NCBI RefSeq assembly: GCF_002368195.1
Contig: NZ_AP018178.1
Location: 481,738-545,737 of the forward strand
DNA length: 64,000 nucleotides
DNA from: Calothrix sp. NIES-2100
Lineage (GTDB): Bacteria > Cyanobacteriota > Cyanobacteriia > Cyanobacteriales > Nostocaceae
Direction: 5' to 3'
Shown piece after piece: positions 16,013-25,836 of this stretch (position 1 is its first letter; each line of letters opens with the position of its first letter). Position numbers and translations under genes: made by a program. The notes under the pieces are model-generated. The model made no database searches, had not been told where the DNA came from, and saw only the letters and a program-made list of their open reading frames with translations.

Positions 16013-19000
16013 GCCAGCAACAGCGCACTGTGTTAATTGTGGATGATTCCCCAGAAGACCGAGAACTCTACCGCCGGTGTCTGTTACGTGACAAAGATTA
16101 CTACCATAACATCCTGGAAGCAACTCTAGGGCAGGAAGGTTTGGAGTTATGGCAGCAACATCAGCCAGATGTGGTGTTGCTAGATTACCGCTTGCCAGAT
16201 TTAGATGGAGTGGAATTTCTGGCAAGATTGCAGCCTCCATCTGCACAACCCTACTTACCTGTAATTGTTGTGACTGGGCAGGGTAATGAAGCGATCGCGG
16301 TGCAAATCATGAAAGCTGGGGCACAGGATTATTTAGTCAAGGATCAGATCACCCCCCAAAGGCTGCAATTGGCAGTCAATTCGGCGATCGCCCGGATGCA
16401 GGTACACAACCAACTGCAACTACGGATTCAAAAAGACAGAGTAATATCCCAAATTACCCAAAGAATCCATCAATCGTTGGAGATTGAGGAAATTCTCCAA
16501 ACAACTGTTAACGAAGTGAGGCAATTTCTCAAAAGCGATCGCGTGCTAATTTTTCGTATCCAGTCAGATGGATCGGGAATCGTTACTACCGAATCGCTAG
16601 GAGCAGGCTGGACTCCCCTACTATCAACTTCTCACTACGATCCTTGCTTGAATGAGGACTACGTTAACTCCTTTCGCCAAGGACTTGTCACCGTCAAACC
16701 GGATATCCATGATGGCAGCATTGATCCTTGCCATGTCGAGCTACTGGCAAACTTAGAAGTCCGAGCAAATTTGGTTGTACCAATTTTGCAAGATGCGCAG
16801 TTGTGGGGAATGCTGATTGTGCATCACTGTCAAGCACCGCGCAAGTGGCAGCCTGTAGAAGTTATTTTGCTGCAAGAACTGGCAACTCATCTCGGTATTG
16901 CCCTGCGTCAGGCAGAGTTGTATCAGCAAGCACAACATGAATTAGCAGAGCGCAGGCGGGCAGAAGCTTTATTACAACAGGCAAATGAATCTCTCGAGCA
17001 AAGAGTTGCCGAGCGGACTGTTGAGTTAGAAACTGTCAACGCCCAATTGCAACAAGAACTATTAGAGCGACAGCGTACCCAGAAAATTTTAGAAGAACAA
17101 GCACATCTGTTAGATCTCGCCCATGACACCATCATGACTCGCTGTGTTGATGGCACGATTACCTTCTGGAACCAAGGAGCAGAAGGAATGTATGGCTGGA
17201 GTGCAACTGAGGCAACTGGGCAGATATCCCATGAACTGCTGCAAACTCAATTTCTGCGATCGCAAGCTGAGGTAGAAGCAGAATTATTGAGCCAAGGTTA
17301 CTGGGAAGGAGAACTTGTGCATGTGCGACGCGATGGCACACCCATCATTGTTGCTAGTCGCTGGGTGTTGCAGCGGGATGAACAAGGTAACCCAATGAAA
17401 ATATTAGAAATCAATAATGATATCACCGAACGTAAACGTGCTGAAGAACAGCTACGCCGCAGTAGTGAGCGCATCAGTTTAGCCAATGCCGAATTAGCTA
17501 GAGCAGCTCGCCTCAAAGATGAATTTCTTGCCAACATGAGCCATGAGTTGCGCACGCCCTTAAACTCGATTCTGGGAATGGCGGAATTACTCTTAGAAGA
17601 GGTGTTTGGCAGCTTAACCGCCCAACAACGCCAGTTTTTACATACAGTAGAACACAGCGGTCAACACTTACTAGGGTTGATTAACGATATTTTAGACCTC
17701 TCCAAAATAGAATCGGGCAAAATGGAGTTGCAACTGGCTTCTATATCAGTTCATTCCGTTTGTGAATCCAGTCTCAACTTTGTTAGGCAAGAAGCTAGAC
17801 ACAAGCAAATTCAACTTACCTGCGACATTGAAGCAGCCGTCACAGAAATAGAAGCCGATGAACGCCGCCTATTACAAGTATTAGTCAACTTGCTAGCTAA
17901 TGCTGTGAAATTCACCCTCGAAGGTGGTAGCGTCCAGCTGGAGGTGAGAATGAACTTGCCTCAACAAGCTGTAGAATTTCGCGTGATTGATACCGGAATT
18001 GGCATTGCTGCGGAGGATATAAGTAAGCTGTTTGAGCCATTTGTGCAGTTAGACAGTTCCCTGTCACGGCGCTACCCAGGTACAGGATTAGGATTATCCT
18101 TAGTACGACGCATTGTCGAGCTGCACGGAGGAAGTATTCAAGTGGAAAGTGAGTTGGGTCAAGGAAGTTGCTTTAGTGTAATGTTACCTTGGCATCCCTT
18201 GCAGAATCAAGATGAATCACCTTTGGTGTCGGAAACAGCGCTACGTGATATTTTGATGCAGCAAGCCTTGGTAGTCGAAGATTCCAGTGCCGCTGCCAGT
18301 CAAATTAAGCACTATCTAGCGGAAATGGGGGCTACTAGTGTCATTCACCCAGTGGGAGAAGGCGCATTGCAACTGGCTTTGCGAGTTAAACCAGATGTGA
18401 TTGTTCTAGATATCTATCTTCCTGATTGTTCGGGATGGGAAGTTTTAGTAAAGTTAAAAGAGCATCCCCAGACTAAGCATATACCGGTGATTGTAATTTC
18501 CGTAGTAGATCAGCGATCGCACAGTTTGCAGTTAGGAGCTGCCGAACATATTTTAAAACCCCTCACACGACAAAAGTTTTATCAAGCATTAAGCCAAATT
18601 TTCACTAATGTCCAACAGCCAAACTTACAAACTGCCCTTGTCATTGCCGCTATGGAGTCATCACTAAAACCCAGAATTCTGTTAGCGGAAGACAATGAAG
18701 CTAATATCACCACAATCATGAGCTACTTGGAAGCACACAACTTTCTGCTGATTCTGGCGCGCAATGGACGAGAAGCGGTGCAAATGGCAAAACAGCATCA
18801 GCCCAATCTGATTTTGATGGACATTCAAATGCCAGAAATGGACGGATTAACAGCGATTCGGAAAATCCGTGCTGATTCCCAAATTCAAGCCATCCCCATC
18901 ATTGCATTGACGGCTTTAGCCATGCCAGGTGATGAACAACGTTGTCGAGATGCAGGCGCAAACGAATATTTATCCAAGCCTGTCAGACTCAGGCATTTAT

Positions 19001-19050
19001 TAGAGATGATTTCCCAGCTTCTTTCGCCGCCGAATACAGCGGACGCGTAA
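16009..19050 (+). CDS. Hybrid histidine kinase, REC-GAF-PAS-HisKA-HATPase-REC-REC
   Basis: This large phosphorelay protein (1013 residues) has no membrane segment. Receiver 1 (about 5-125) has VLIVDDSPEDRE and VVLLDYRLPDLDG. GAF (about 145-305) and a coiled-coil follow (LEQRVAERTVELETVNAQLQ). PAS (about 365-480) and HisKA with LANMSHELRTPLNSILGMAE come next. HATPase_c has NAVKFT, DTGIGI and GTGLGLSLVRRIVE. Receivers 2 and 3 have VIVLDIYLPDCSG and LILMDIQMPEMDG near the C-terminus. The start overlaps the upstream receiver stop by 4 bp. With the phytochrome it suggests a multi-step light-responsive relay; output is unknown because no DNA-binding domain is present. Confidence 0.94.
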   Translation: MSQQQRTVLIVDDSPEDRELYRRCLLRDKDYYHNILEATLGQEGLELWQQHQPDVVLLDYRLPDLDGVEFLARLQPPSAQPYLPVIVVTGQGNEAIAVQIMKAGAQDYLVKDQITPQRLQLAVNSAIARMQVHNQLQLRIQKDRVISQITQRIHQSLEIEEILQTTVNEVRQFLKSDRVLIFRIQSDGSGIVTTESLGAGWTPLLSTSHYDPCLNEDYVNSFRQGLVTVKPDIHDGSIDPCHVELLANLEVRANLVVPILQDAQLWGMLIVHHCQAPRKWQPVEVILLQELATHLGIALRQAELYQQAQHELAERRRAEALLQQANESLEQRVAERTVELETVNAQLQQELLERQRTQKILEEQAHLLDLAHDTIMTRCVDGTITFWNQGAEGMYGWSATEATGQISHELLQTQFLRSQAEVEAELLSQGYWEGELVHVRRDGTPIIVASRWVLQRDEQGNPMKILEINNDITERKRAEEQLRRSSERISLANAELARAARLKDEFLANMSHELRTPLNSILGMAELLLEEVFGSLTAQQRQFLHTVEHSGQHLLGLINDILDLSKIESGKMELQLASISVHSVCESSLNFVRQEARHKQIQLTCDIEAAVTEIEADERRLLQVLVNLLANAVKFTLEGGSVQLEVRMNLPQQAVEFRVIDTGIGIAAEDISKLFEPFVQLDSSLSRRYPGTGLGLSLVRRIVELHGGSIQVESELGQGSCFSVMLPWHPLQNQDESPLVSETALRDILMQQALVVEDSSAAASQIKHYLAEMGATSVIHPVGEGALQLALRVKPDVIVLDIYLPDCSGWEVLVKLKEHPQTKHIPVIVISVVDQRSHSLQLGAAEHILKPLTRQKFYQALSQIFTNVQQPNLQTALVIAAMESSLKPRILLAEDNEANITTIMSYLEAHNFLLILARNGREAVQMAKQHQPNLILMDIQMPEMDGLTAIRKIRADSQIQAIPIIALTALAMPGDEQRCRDAGANEYLSKPVRLRHLLEMISQLLSPPNTADA

Positions 19051-20596
19051 ATCAACCAGCCATTGCAAATCAATCAAGCGTCATTGCTACATTAGGGAAG
19101 CAATCCCCAAAATTAGGCGATCGCGTCGTCGTTTTACTGCGTTCCCCTCGCGGCAGACATTATACAGCATCTTCCTGTAAATAGACCAAATTTGCCGTAG
19201 GAAACAGTGCTGTGCCCTAATAGTGTGGTTCAACTACGTGAAAACTTCTGTGAGGGTGATTTACCAGTCATAATATTACACACGAAGTTTTGCATCATTT
19301 TGATTAAAAATAGTTTAAGGAATTGTAAACTTAAGATTAAAAATTAATTAATAATACTTAAATAGTGGGTATAGAGTTACCCGAAAAAATCTACCGACTT
19401 ACTGTTATAAAACTCTTCATTCTTTTTTTCGAGGATTTATACAAAAAAACCCTGATAACAACTTCCGTAAAACCAACCCTTAATGAGAATTTGTATTAAT
19501 TTTTTATGCAATTTCCGACTTTTATTATAAAAATCTAGTAAAGATGCGATTTATGGTGTGACTTTTAAAACTAGAGATGGTAACTTGTTTTTATTAAACA
19601 AACATAAACTTTGTCTGCCTTTGACACAATCGCTCTTTCATATCAGCTTCTCAATATAATGTCAATCAACATTGTTAATTGAGAAATTTTGAGAAAAACA
19701 TCACATTTGCATCTTCCTCTCAGAGAACGTGCAGGTAGTAGCTGAATAATTCAGGATTGCAAATCTATGCAGTTGTGAACTATTAAGTATCAGATGTCAT
19801 GAAAGTATTGTGCAGAGATCGCTTGCAATGTTTTGTAATAGTCCAAGTACTATTAGGGTGTAAAGTGTCTAACTTACAGTCATCGCATCTACTTAACCTA
19901 AATAGCATCTACTTTACGTAATAGACTATTCATACTTGAGTTATGAAATGTACGTAGGTAGGATTATGCCTTACGTACCAGGGTTTTATCAGGCATAGTC
20001 CTAACGACAAGTACATAGATTTTTTCAAGAATCAAATTGGATTTTTATATGCGCCACCAGGCCTTACCATACCCCAAACGGGAAAATTGTACGCCCTTAG
20101 CTGAACAGAATCATTGTACAACCCTTTCAGGCAAATATTTATGTGGAAAAGCCACGAAAAACCTCACTCTTTAACCCTCTTTCCGACCCTCTTTGGTGGA
20201 ACATTCAACTTTTTTGAACTTGTAGGAGAGAACTAGAGAGAGGTTTTCCAGCTATGGAGTTATATTTCATCACAAAGAAATACAACCTAAAACAGACCCT
20301 TGATTAGGGATTAGGGGTAATGAATTTTCATTCATAGAAATTATGGAATTTTCTCTCACCCCGGACATATTTTTGAAAAATTTCCCAGTCCCCTTTAGTA
20401 TGGAGCGGTTAATCGCTCAGGAAGTCAAGCGTTGCGCCACCTTTGGTATAGGGAGTGACTCTGACGCTCGTACCTCCCTACCGCTTGAGCAGTTGAAATC
20501 CATTCATCGTGCATCCAATTACCAGACGTTCTCCCCAAATAACAGGGTGACCCTCACGAGACGAAATATTGTATTCATCATCAGGTAATTCAAAAT
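19051..20596. other. 1.5-kb intergenic region upstream of the exopolysaccharide cluster
   Basis: The stretch is AT-rich with no supported gene. A hairpin-like repeat lies at about 19949-20011, with GTAGGTAGGATTATGCC facing GGCATAGTCCTAAC. The region probably contains the promoter and a long leader of the cluster. The ORF at 20343-20588 has no family signature. Confidence 0.5.
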
Positions 20597-22024
20597 ATGA
20601 CCAATATTCCATTGAGTGAAGCCTCTTTAGACTTACGTGCGCCTGAATTTTTCAGAGTACGTAAAGGTTTATGGTGGCTAAGATTAATCACACTGGCTTT
20701 GGTAGATTATGCCCTTCTATTTCTGGCTTTGGTGTTCTCCAAAGATCATGCTTATTTCGTCAATTCGTCAGGAAATGAAGCAAGATATTATTTAGCAATT
20801 TTCATCACCATTTTCATTCAAATAGGAGCGTTATATTCCCAAGGTCTTTATCAACAAGGTAAAAACCGTCATGAGTATTTAAATATTATCAAAACACTGA
20901 TATTTGCTCATGGTTTAATACTGTTGATGGAATTTGTAAATCAAACAGCATTGGTAGATGTTAGTCCTTATAAATTAACATTATCATGGCTATTGAGTGT
21001 ATTGTTTGTATGTGCTGGCAGATTTGGCATCAACATTACTCTTGAATATCTCAGGAATAAAAAAATATTAGGTGTTCAGCCTGTTTTTATTATTTGCGAC
21101 CCCGATAATAGCCAACAATTGATTAATTTAATCAAAAAGGAGAAACACTACACCATAGGTGGTTACGCAACGGCTAAATCATTAGATAGATACCATCGTC
21201 AGGAAACTTTGGCAAAACTTCATCAATTAGGAGTAACAGAAGTTTTTATTTCTTGGGATGCCATAAAAAACAGAATGTTTTTATGCTGGCTATTTCAATC
21301 TGCTGGCATCACAGCACATATTGTACCGATGGAATTAAAGCCAATTTACAGAGAGATAGAATTTAATCAGATAGGAGGGATGACTTGTATAAGTTTTGAC
21401 TGTCCGATAATTACAGGGAAAGATTTTTGGATAAAGCGGAGTTTTGATTTTGTTTTTGCGGCTTTATTTCTAGCTTTAACTGCTCCCATATATATAGCGA
21501 TCGCTCTCGCCATCAAACTAGACTCTCCAGGCCCGGTATTTTATCGGCAAACCCGTATAGGACTACGTGGACAACCCTTCCAAGTATGGAAATTCCGTAC
21601 CATGAGAGCTGACGCCGAAACATTACAAAAAGAATTAGAAGCGTTGAATGAAATCAAAGATGGCATTATCTTTAAAATCAAAGATGATCCTCGGATTACC
21701 CGGATTGGCAAATTTCTCCGTCGTTATAGCTTAGATGAATTACCACAACTTTTTAACGTTTTAACGGGAGAAATGAGTTTAGTAGGGCCTCGCCCATTAC
21801 CTACAAGAGATGTAGATAAATTTTCGGAAAGACATTTCATTCGACATGAAGTTTTACCGGGTGTTACCGGTCTTTGGCAAGTTTCAGGACGCTCGGATAT
21901 TTTAGATTTTGAACAAGTCATCAAACTTGATCTGAACTACATTGAAAATTGGTCGCTGCGCTTAGATTTTGAAATTCTGGTCAAAACAGTTAAGGTTGTT
22001 TTGAAAAAAGAAGGTGCCTACTAA
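20597..22024 (+). CDS. Undecaprenyl-phosphate sugar phosphotransferase (exopolysaccharide initiation)
   Basis: This membrane enzyme probably transfers the first sugar phosphate to the lipid carrier. The 475-residue protein has about four N-terminal helices, a Rossmann-like middle (PVFIICDPDNSQQLINLI), another helix after WIKRSFDFVFAALFLALT, and the catalytic bacterial sugar-transferase domain. The domain shows SPGPVFYRQTRIGLRG, FQVWKFRTM, YSLDELPQLFNVLTGEMSLV, GPRPLP and PGVTGLWQVSGRSD. It is the first gene of the rightward cluster, consistent with initiation of a Wzx/Wzy-dependent pathway. The sugar specificity cannot be read from sequence. Confidence 0.93.
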   Translation: MTNIPLSEASLDLRAPEFFRVRKGLWWLRLITLALVDYALLFLALVFSKDHAYFVNSSGNEARYYLAIFITIFIQIGALYSQGLYQQGKNRHEYLNIIKTLIFAHGLILLMEFVNQTALVDVSPYKLTLSWLLSVLFVCAGRFGINITLEYLRNKKILGVQPVFIICDPDNSQQLINLIKKEKHYTIGGYATAKSLDRYHRQETLAKLHQLGVTEVFISWDAIKNRMFLCWLFQSAGITAHIVPMELKPIYREIEFNQIGGMTCISFDCPIITGKDFWIKRSFDFVFAALFLALTAPIYIAIALAIKLDSPGPVFYRQTRIGLRGQPFQVWKFRTMRADAETLQKELEALNEIKDGIIFKIKDDPRITRIGKFLRRYSLDELPQLFNVLTGEMSLVGPRPLPTRDVDKFSERHFIRHEVLPGVTGLWQVSGRSDILDFEQVIKLDLNYIENWSLRLDFEILVKTVKVVLKKEGAY

Positions 22025-22067
22025 AGTTGCACCTGAGTATCCAAATATTGTGGAAATACGAAATCAC

Positions 22068-23732
22068 ATGAAAAAGCCTGTAATTGCAATTGGTCTCGAT
22101 GCTGGCGATCCAGTTTTAATAGATAAATGGATCGCCCAAGGATATCTGAAAAATATTAGTAAACTCCGTCAGCAAGGAGCCTACGCTAATATTAGCAATA
22201 CAGTCAAATATGCCGGAGAAACCACAGAATATGCAGTCACAGAAGGATTGTGGGCGCATTTTGCTACCGGGTGTAGTTCTGATAAAATCGGCTACTGGGA
22301 TGCCCTAACATATAAACCAGAAAATTACGAAATAGATTGCAATCTGGAATTTTGTGGTTATGACTATCAAGAATATTCTCCCTTTTACGCATTAGGGGAT
22401 AAATACAAGGTAGCAGTATTTGACGTACCTGGTACAAGAATTTCTGAAGGAGTAAATGGCATTCAAGTTTTAGGCTGGGGAGGACATTTCCCCTCTGCAC
22501 CTACTGCATCTAACCCTCCTGAACTTCTTACAAAAATTACTCATCAATATGGCAAAAATCCAGTTCTCTACAATGATATTGGCATTTGGTGGGATAAAGA
22601 TTATGTCAAATGGTTGCGACAAGCTCTCAAAGAAAGTATTAGCTTGCGCACAAATATTTGTTGTGACTTACTTAAGCAAGAATCCTGGGATTTGTATTTA
22701 ACAGTTTTTGGAGAACCCCATACAGCCGGCCACGATATATACAATTACAGTCAATCAGATCACCCACTCTACCCGCACCTGAGCAAAAATGGTACTGTTT
22801 CTGACCCATTACTAGAAACATATGAAAACATTGATCTAGGAATAGGAAAGATATTAGCCGAAGCACCTGAAGACGCTTATATATTGTGTTTTTCATTGCA
22901 TGGTATGGGCCCAAACTACAGCGATGTACCAAGTGCAGTTTTTTTAGCGGAAGTACTTTATAGATATAACTTCCCCGGCAAAGTTGCTATTGCACCAGGA
23001 AATGTAGAAGTTCCGCCTCCACCCATGACAACTAATCCCATTCGCAATTCTTGGCTAGGGGAAATGTGGATGAAAAACTATGAACCGAATCCTATTAAGC
23101 GGTTGTTTAGACCTTGGACTCCTAGTAAGTTTTTATATGGCGATCAAAATGGTCTAGCCAGTCCTTATGCACTAATAGAACAATCAGTTCCGTTTGGTTG
23201 GATGCCTGCTACATGGTATAAACCTCTTTGGCCGCAAATGAAAGCATTTGCTCTGCCAACATTTGCTAATGGACATATTCGCATCAACTTACAAGGAAGA
23301 GAAGGAGATGGAATTGTCTCACCCTCTGAATATGAAAATATCTGCAACGAACTAACTCAAATTCTCTACCGTCTCACCGATGCTAGAACTGGAAAACCCT
23401 TAGTTAAACAAGTGGCACGCACCAGAAAGTCTGCTACAGATAACGATCCTAAACATCCAGATTCAGATTTGATAGTTTTGTGGCACGAACAGATGACAGA
23501 TGTGGTAGATAGCCCAGATTTTGGACGCATTGGGCCAGTAACTTTATTCCGTGCAGGTACTCATTTTAATCGAGGATTTTTCATGGTTAAGGGGCCAGGT
23601 ATTGCTGCTGGTTCAAGTTTGCCAGATGCTGAATCTGTGGATTTAGCCCCAACTATTTTAGAATTAATGGGTGCGCCAATTCCTGATTACTTTGATGGTA
23701 AGTCGCTGTTAAAAATTCCAGTTAAATACTAG
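22068..23732 (+). CDS. Alkaline-phosphatase-superfamily phosphodiesterase/nucleotide pyrophosphatase-like protein
   Basis: This 554-residue enzyme probably hydrolyses or transfers a phosphate or sulfate ester and needs metal. It opens MKKPVIAIGLDAGDPVLIDK, where the Asp is the expected first metal ligand, followed by ISKLRQQGAYANIS and TTEYAVTEGLWAHFATG around the presumed nucleophile. The later FSLHGMG and FNRGFFMVKGPGIAAGSSLP with DLAPTILELMG form the usual C-terminal metal-binding and closing segments. A GTG start at 22014 overlapping the previous stop is possible; ATG 22068 gives the conserved N-terminus. Its place in the cluster suggests tailoring of a glycan or lipid-linked intermediate (inference). 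Confidence 0.78.
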   Translation: MKKPVIAIGLDAGDPVLIDKWIAQGYLKNISKLRQQGAYANISNTVKYAGETTEYAVTEGLWAHFATGCSSDKIGYWDALTYKPENYEIDCNLEFCGYDYQEYSPFYALGDKYKVAVFDVPGTRISEGVNGIQVLGWGGHFPSAPTASNPPELLTKITHQYGKNPVLYNDIGIWWDKDYVKWLRQALKESISLRTNICCDLLKQESWDLYLTVFGEPHTAGHDIYNYSQSDHPLYPHLSKNGTVSDPLLETYENIDLGIGKILAEAPEDAYILCFSLHGMGPNYSDVPSAVFLAEVLYRYNFPGKVAIAPGNVEVPPPPMTTNPIRNSWLGEMWMKNYEPNPIKRLFRPWTPSKFLYGDQNGLASPYALIEQSVPFGWMPATWYKPLWPQMKAFALPTFANGHIRINLQGREGDGIVSPSEYENICNELTQILYRLTDARTGKPLVKQVARTRKSATDNDPKHPDSDLIVLWHEQMTDVVDSPDFGRIGPVTLFRAGTHFNRGFFMVKGPGIAAGSSLPDAESVDLAPTILELMGAPIPDYFDGKSLLKIPVKY

Positions 23733-23742
23733 GGAAAAAAGC

Positions 23743-24708
23743 ATGAAGATGAAGCAACTTGGTAACACCAATGTTCACATCAGTGAACTTTCCTTGGGTG
23801 CAATGGGACTTTCTTTGATTACCAAACCTCCTGAATCACAAGCAATTGCAACTATCCACAGCGCTCTCGACCTTGGTATCAATATAATTGATACTGCTGA
23901 CTCCTATTGTATTGATGAGTCAGACAAACATCACAATGAGCGCCTCATCCGCAAAGCTTTACAACAGTACAATGGCGATACCAGTCATGTTTTAGTAGCC
24001 ACAAAAGGTGGTTATATCCGTCCAGAAGGCAAATGGGTATTCAACGGTAGCCCTGAGCATCTACGCCAGACAATTCGCGAAAGTTTTGAAGCCCTTGGTG
24101 GTGAAAAACCAATAGATATTTGGCAACATCACAGACCAGATCCAAATTACACGATTGAACAATCCCTTACCCCAGTCAAAGAAGCAGTCTCCGAGGGAAT
24201 TATTCGTTTTGTTGGCTTGTCCAATTACTCCGTAGAAGAAATCAAACGCGCTCGTGATTTAGTTGAGGTTGTAGCTGTTCAACACCAGTTAAATCCTTGG
24301 TATCGGCATCATGAGTTCGATGGTGTATTAAATTACGCTAAGGAAGAAAAATTAACCTTTTTGGCATCCAGCCCCTTTGGTGGTATTCAAGGTGTACGTC
24401 GTACAACCGCTTTAGAAAAACTGACGGTTTTTACGGAAATAGCTGAAGCAAAAGGAATAACTATATACAGCCTGATGCTGGCATGGTTAAGAAGTAAATC
24501 ACCGCTGATAGTTCCCATTGTGGGAGCTAGTAAACCTACTAACGTTGAAGCATCAGTGAAGGCTTTGACTATTAAGCTATCCGCCGAAGAAGTCAGCAGA
24601 CTTGATGACTCAGTTCCCTTTAATCACCTGAAGCAGAAACTGAGATGGGTTAAACAACAGTTGCAACAACTTATTCCTCACTCATCCTCCATGTTCATAA
24701 ATACGTAA
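23743..24708 (+). CDS. Aldo/keto reductase
   Basis: This is a 321-residue NAD(P)H-dependent TIM-barrel oxidoreductase. It starts MKMKQLGNTNVHISELSLGA and has the catalytic Asp/Tyr region INIIDTADSYCIDESD, then DIWQHHRPDP with the barrel His. The sequence FVGLSNYSVEEIKRA and the cofactor region PIVGASKPTNVEASVKAL follow. It lies 10 bp after the previous stop, so it is in the same operon. It could make or modify a deoxy- or keto-sugar precursor, but substrate assignment from sequence alone is not possible. Confidence 0.9.
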   Translation: MKMKQLGNTNVHISELSLGAMGLSLITKPPESQAIATIHSALDLGINIIDTADSYCIDESDKHHNERLIRKALQQYNGDTSHVLVATKGGYIRPEGKWVFNGSPEHLRQTIRESFEALGGEKPIDIWQHHRPDPNYTIEQSLTPVKEAVSEGIIRFVGLSNYSVEEIKRARDLVEVVAVQHQLNPWYRHHEFDGVLNYAKEEKLTFLASSPFGGIQGVRRTTALEKLTVFTEIAEAKGITIYSLMLAWLRSKSPLIVPIVGASKPTNVEASVKALTIKLSAEEVSRLDDSVPFNHLKQKLRWVKQQLQQLIPHSSSMFINT

Positions 24709-24740
24709 ACCAGAAATCTTGAGAATTTGTAGATATTAAA

Positions 24741-25757
24741 ATGAGTAGAACCCCAGAAGTATCAGTAATAATTCCCGCCTATAATACATCAGGCTATATT
24801 GCTAGAGCAATCGAGTCCGCATTAGGACAAACTCTGAAAAATATTGAGGTAATCGTAGTAGACGATGCCTCAACTGATAATACATTAGAAGTTGTCAGAA
24901 GTTTTACAGATGAACGCCTGAAAGTTTTTGTTAACCCAGAAAATCTCGGTGCTGGTGGTACACGTAATCGGGCAATTAAGGAGGCTAAGGGTAATTGGAT
25001 TGCAGTTTTAGATTCAGATGATTGGTATGCGCCAGAACGATTAGAAAGACTGGTGCAATTGGCATACCAAGAAAATGCCGATATGATTGCTGATGATTTA
25101 TATCTGATTAAAGATGGTGAAGAGCATCCTTGGAGTACCCTAATTAAAGAAAGTGGCGAATCTCTATCAACAATTAAACAAATAGAGCCAGTATATTTTG
25201 TGGAAACAGATGTATATGGTAAACAAGGGCTGCATTTAGGTATATCTAAACCTTTGTTCAAACGCGAGTTTCTGATTCAAGAAAATATTCAATATAATGC
25301 AGGTGTAAAAGTAGCTGAAGATTTTTGGTTAGCTTTAACTTGTTTAGTCAGGGGAGCGCGGTTCTTTTTAGTTCCCGAACCATATTATTTTTATCTGGCT
25401 CGTTCTGGTTCTTTAGTTTATACAAACAAAGTAATCAGTCTTTCTGAAAATTGCGAAGCAACTGTAGCTTTTATAGAAAAAGAGCAAATTTTGAGTAAAT
25501 CACCGCAGTTAGCTGATGCATTGTTAGCAAATCATAAAGTATTGAAAAGAAACTTATCTTACTACAAAATTGTCGAGCCTATCAAGGGGAGAAAATGGTT
25601 ACAAGCTTTTAAACAGATCCTATTTACGCCAATTTTTTTTTGGGATTTATGTCTAAATCTTCCTGGTATTATAACTCGTCGTATTCAATTTTATCTATTT
25701 GGTAATAAAGCCGCATATGATATTTTTTTCCAAAAAAATAAGCTCAGTATAGAGTAA
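24741..25757 (+). CDS. Family 2 glycosyltransferase
   Basis: This 338-residue GT-A enzyme probably adds a sugar to the lipid-linked repeat unit on the cytoplasmic face. The nucleotide-sugar site is in SVIIPAYNTSGYIARAIESA and IEVIVVDDASTDNTLEVV. The metal-binding DxD-like motif is in WIAVLDSDDWYAPERL and the acceptor region is around YNAGVKVAEDFWLAL. The C-terminal third is basic and hydrophobic and may contact the membrane. It lies 32 bp after the aldo/keto reductase gene. Confidence 0.92.
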   Translation: MSRTPEVSVIIPAYNTSGYIARAIESALGQTLKNIEVIVVDDASTDNTLEVVRSFTDERLKVFVNPENLGAGGTRNRAIKEAKGNWIAVLDSDDWYAPERLERLVQLAYQENADMIADDLYLIKDGEEHPWSTLIKESGESLSTIKQIEPVYFVETDVYGKQGLHLGISKPLFKREFLIQENIQYNAGVKVAEDFWLALTCLVRGARFFLVPEPYYFYLARSGSLVYTNKVISLSENCEATVAFIEKEQILSKSPQLADALLANHKVLKRNLSYYKIVEPIKGRKWLQAFKQILFTPIFFWDLCLNLPGIITRRIQFYLFGNKAAYDIFFQKNKLSIE

Positions 25758-25836
25758 TTAATCTCTGCTAATTAAAGATAGAAACCAAAGTTTTTTACGT
25801 ATACACCCATCCTAAAAGGACAAAAGGAGTCAGCAC

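Noticed and set aside
20343..20588. 81-codon ORF upstream of the sugar transferase
   Set aside because: No recognisable family, no ribosome site, composition like the surrounding leader.
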